In this document: in pieces, positions 60,790 through 64,000 of the stretch
Numbering within the stretch: the stretch's first letter is position 1
How the letters are laid out: every line of letters starts with the position of its first letter
Origin: Lithospermum erythrorhizon
Lineage: Eukaryota > Streptophyta > Magnoliopsida > Boraginales > Boraginaceae
Reading direction: 5' to 3'
DNA length: 64,000 nt
NCBI GenBank assembly: GCA_019722365.1
Contig: JADFUC010000071.1
Span: 124,001-188,000 of the forward strand
The notes under the pieces: model-generated
Database searches by the model: none
What the model saw: only the letters and a program-made list of their open reading frames with translations
Told to the model about the DNA's origin: nothing
Position numbers and translations under genes: made by a program

Positions 60790-61500
60790 TCAACCATTCA
60801 AATATAAAATTTATGAATACTACGTACTAAATTTATCTCTAAAAGATCTTAAAATTTTCTTTTTCAATAATCAAAATTATTTAAATCTCAACCAACCAAA
60901 TTTCAAAATTATGAATATTATATATTACTCCATCTCTGGTGCGTTGTTCGATTTTCTTTTCAATAGTCAAATTAATAATTTTACCACTAAATTATGAATA
61001 CTACACAAAATCCATTTCAAAGAGCGCTAAAATTTTTTAAAGCTCAACCAACAAAACTTTAAAATTATGAAAACATCATAATACCTCCATATCTTTAAAA
61101 GGTTAATTGATTTTCTTTTTGAATAGCTAACATTATTTAAAAGTCAATAATCAAAATTTAAAATTTATAAATACTAAATTTCACATCCAATTCTAAAATA
61201 TCTTTCAATTTTCTTGTTCAATAGTCAAAATTATTTAAAACCCAACCGACAAAACTAAATAATTATGAAGACTACATACCACCTCCATCTCTAAACTATT
61301 CATGGATTTTCTTTTTTAATAGTTAAAATTATTTAAAACTCAACCACCAAAATTCAAAATTTATAAATATTAAATATGACGCTGCTTCTAAAAGATCGCT
61401 CTCAATTTTCTTTTCAATAGTAACAATTATTTAAAAGTCCACCAACAAAATCGATAACTATGATTACTATATACTTATAACCTTCCATGAGATTTTTCAA
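60790..61500. repeat. 98-bp tandem repeat array
   Basis: About seven units. The marker word ATTTTCTTTTTCAATAGTCA and its variants start near 60854, 60951, 61110, 61208, 61306 and 61405, i.e. 97-99 bp apart, except one gap of 159 (a full unit plus a truncated one near 61030). Each unit continues with AAAATTATTTAAAACTCAACCAACAAAATT, then AAAATTATGAATACTA and a CACCTCCATCTCTAAA-like tail. Units are diverged and AT-rich. Confidence 0.85.
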
Positions 61501-62029
61501 GAATCAAAATTAATAAATTATTATTGTAGATTGTCTAGATTAATTTTTTAATGATCAAATTAACAAACTTTATAACATTGATTTGAATAATAAATTATAA
61601 TATTTTTAGTAAATAACATTAAAAATATTAATACTTTAAATATTTTTCATCAGATATTAATAATATTATTTTTCATCATATTTTTAACCCAAAATTATTC
61701 TTAGTATAATATTTTTATTATTCAAGTAAAATAATGTGTCAATTTTTGTATCAAACTTAATAATTTTATGTGAGTCCTATAATTTCATACTCATATACAA
61801 ATTAATAGAGTCCTATAATAAAATAATTTATTTCCGTACGTAACCCTATATTATGCGATTTCAGATTTCAGCTTCCTTTTATTTTAATTAAAATTTATCA
61901 AAATACAATTATGCCCTTCATTAAGGGTATTTTAGTCTTCGAAAAAGGGGAGAAACTTTTAAGACAACTCATGCTTATATATATACTAGTAAAAGCTTTC
62001 TTTATTGCACGTGATTTCTTTGTTATACT
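61501..62029. other. Intergenic, no gene recognised
   Basis: AT-rich tail of the array, then unique sequence. Part of a 72-codon frame (61911-62129) crosses into the next repeat block. Confidence 0.45.
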
Positions 62030-64000
62030 ATTAACACCCGCCTCGAGTCAGACGCCTCGAGGCTCGGAGTCAAGCCAACAACCTCAGATATCCGAGTCAC
62101 CATACGACGGCCGACAAACCACTGCTTAATAACCACAAAACCCGATAATTTGAATAAAAGTAAAATATTGAAACCCAAAATGCTTGTAATACGAAGTTTC
62201 ACCATCGTGGCATCGCTAATCCACAACCAAAGTGTAAAATTTCATCACACGAGTCTCAAATATCTACGTCAGCTTTACAATTTCAACATCCCAAAACAAA
62301 ATGTAAAAACTGAGTACATCAAAATAATAAAAAGATGACTGCCGAGGATCCTAGCCACTGCCTCTCACCAGTAAAATCAACGACACCCACGAACTCGCCG
62401 CTTCACAAATGGCACCATTAACTGGGGTGCTGAAGCAGAAATGACAAATTTTCATGAACGAATCAATTCGGATGGTAACTTTACCACATCCGAACGAGTA
62501 CACAATAAATGATATATATATCAGAATGATAAGATAGATGATATATTTATATATACAATACGGAAATATAACACCAATTATCCAAGTCAATCATAAATGT
62601 AAATAACCATCATTGAACAAACACACACATTATAGAAGATCAGCTTTACGCTCACTCATATGTCATACCCCATATCTCATATCACATAATCAAACCTTAG
62701 TAAACAAAGAAAATTTCATAACCCGGCTCATACTACAACAACAATAAATAATTTACGATAAGGAAACACAATAACATCATATATCACATTTCATCCTTTT
62801 CCCGGCAAAGCTCACTCCCTTCAACACCCAACAACAATATATCCTTTTTCCGCGCCACCCTTCAAACACCCAACATCGCCATATCCTTTCCGATGCGCCA
62901 CCCTTCGAACACCCAACATCATCCCAAATATTCTCAATTCAACCAATTCACAATTCACATATAATACCAAACATATAAACATCACACAATAATTCAATGT
63001 AACAACTAGCGATACATAATGATACAACAATTTCAGATGTAACCTATAATTCCCACATAAATATATTACGTATATCGCCCAAAACACAAATATACCTTTA
63101 TTACGAATACACTCAACATAAACATACTCAAAGAACTTACATTCAAACATAAATATACTCAAACATCGATACACTCAAATAACTATATCATAATGCATCT
63201 AATACAACCACCCTACAAGTCAACATTTCCCAGTTTCACAACTATACTCACAAATACGTTCATAACACAGATACATTGTCACAACCAATTTACCATATAC
63301 CATACTCAAACATAAATAAGGTAACAAACGAGTGATAAATCCCCAATTCTCAAGGCACTACTCACGCCTGCTACTATCCGAAAATATAATTACTACTCGT
63401 ATCAGCTTTCACTCTTATCCTAATTCAATTTTAAATCTTTCAACCCATTTTAGTTACAATTTGACAACTTAATGTATAGATTAAGCTAATTATGTTCAAT
63501 AACAACTACGATGATGAATTTTACTACAAGGACTATCCCATAATCCGCCAATACCTTATCTAACTTACTAACTTTCCAATCGATTTCAATCAACCAAATA
63601 ACTCTTTAAGTTAGTTGTCGTTATCATCAACCTCTAATCTCAAGTCCGCTTACTACTGAACCACTAAACTAATTTCAACGTATTTTCTTCCAACACTTAT
63701 AACTCATAAATCTCATTTCAAAATAATCAAAATAACATTCCACAACATATATTTATACCTATCGACCACATTTTGTAGAAGTCAACCCAAAATCACTCAA
63801 AGTCAACCTCCGACTATAACATCACTTTCTACCCTTAAATATCGATCGCTATCAATTCCTATGTTATAATCTGCCCCTGCATAATAATTACATTCAATAA
63901 TATCTCGTAAAAACCAAAGTCAACCCAAAATCTCTAAAGTCAACTCCGCCTCTAAAAACACCAGTTCCACCCTCAAACACGATATTTCAACTCAAGAATA
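62030..64000. mobile_element. Second long LTR-like block, cut by the window end
   Basis: It begins near TTAACACCCGCCTCGAG, resembling a TGTAACACCCG-type LTR edge. The + strand is C/A-rich like 57420-59946, with matching blocks (GGTAACTTTACCA..TCCGAACGAGT at about 62474-62499). Near the right end AAGTCAACCCAAAATC occurs at about 63780 and 63918. The open frames on it (62351-62590 -, 62821-63174 -) are compositional. Confidence 0.45.
62818..62938. repeat. Tandem repeat, unit 41-43 bp
   Basis: About 2.6 units: CCCTTC(A/G)A(A)CACCCAACA, then a short variable part and ATATCCTTT.CCG..GCGCCA, beginning near 62817, 62858 and 62901. Confidence 0.75.

Noticed and set aside
60790..61500. Centromeric satellite
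   Set aside because: Only about seven diverged units in one place; nothing indicates a large satellite block or centromere.
62821..63174. 117-codon minus-strand open frame
   Set aside because: Its Tyr/Cys/Val-rich translation comes from the C/A-rich strand bias and a short tandem repeat, with no domain.

Overview
The window is nuclear DNA of a flowering plant, most likely a dicot. It is AT-rich, its genes have introns bounded by GT and AG, and LTR retrotransposon debris and Stowaway-like MITEs fill most of the space. Nothing prokaryotic (operons, CRISPR, IS elements) is present. The species cannot be named from the sequence alone.

Two intact protein-coding genes are found, both on the + strand in a central island of about 10 kb. 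The first (28354-34255, 11 exons, 611 residues) encodes a plastid anthranilate synthase alpha subunit, the committing enzyme of tryptophan synthesis. The second (36856-38588, 2 exons, 497 residues) encodes a TPR-like protein of a plant-specific family of unknown function. There is no sign that the two work together.

Left flank, 1-26930: MITE-like repeats; an LTR fragment (about 1725-2365); the 3' half of a minus-strand Ty1/copia element (LTR 4717-5543, 3' untranslated part, RNase H and RT remnants to about 7510); diverged tandem repeats; a probable gypsy-type LTR (about 10310-12992) that splits an older copia leader; a copia gag remnant with a CCHC knuckle (14292-14333); and an old plus-strand copia element with an LTR pair (about 16333-17199 and 23885-24734) around decayed RT and RNase H.

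Right flank, 41000-64000: a copia-type LTR (about 42340-43110); a minus-strand copia element (about 46560-52500) whose RT is interrupted by a second, shorter LTR element (47972-50987); a solo LTR with a perfect 5-bp target duplication (55667-56586); a long LTR-like block (about 57420-59946); a 98-bp tandem array (about 60790-61500); and a second LTR-like block running off the window end.

I found no previously undescribed biological system. The most useful leads are the nested copia pair, the solo LTR, the MITE pair just upstream of the anthranilate synthase TATA box, the short duplication that extends that enzyme's C-terminus, and several uncharacterised tandem arrays.
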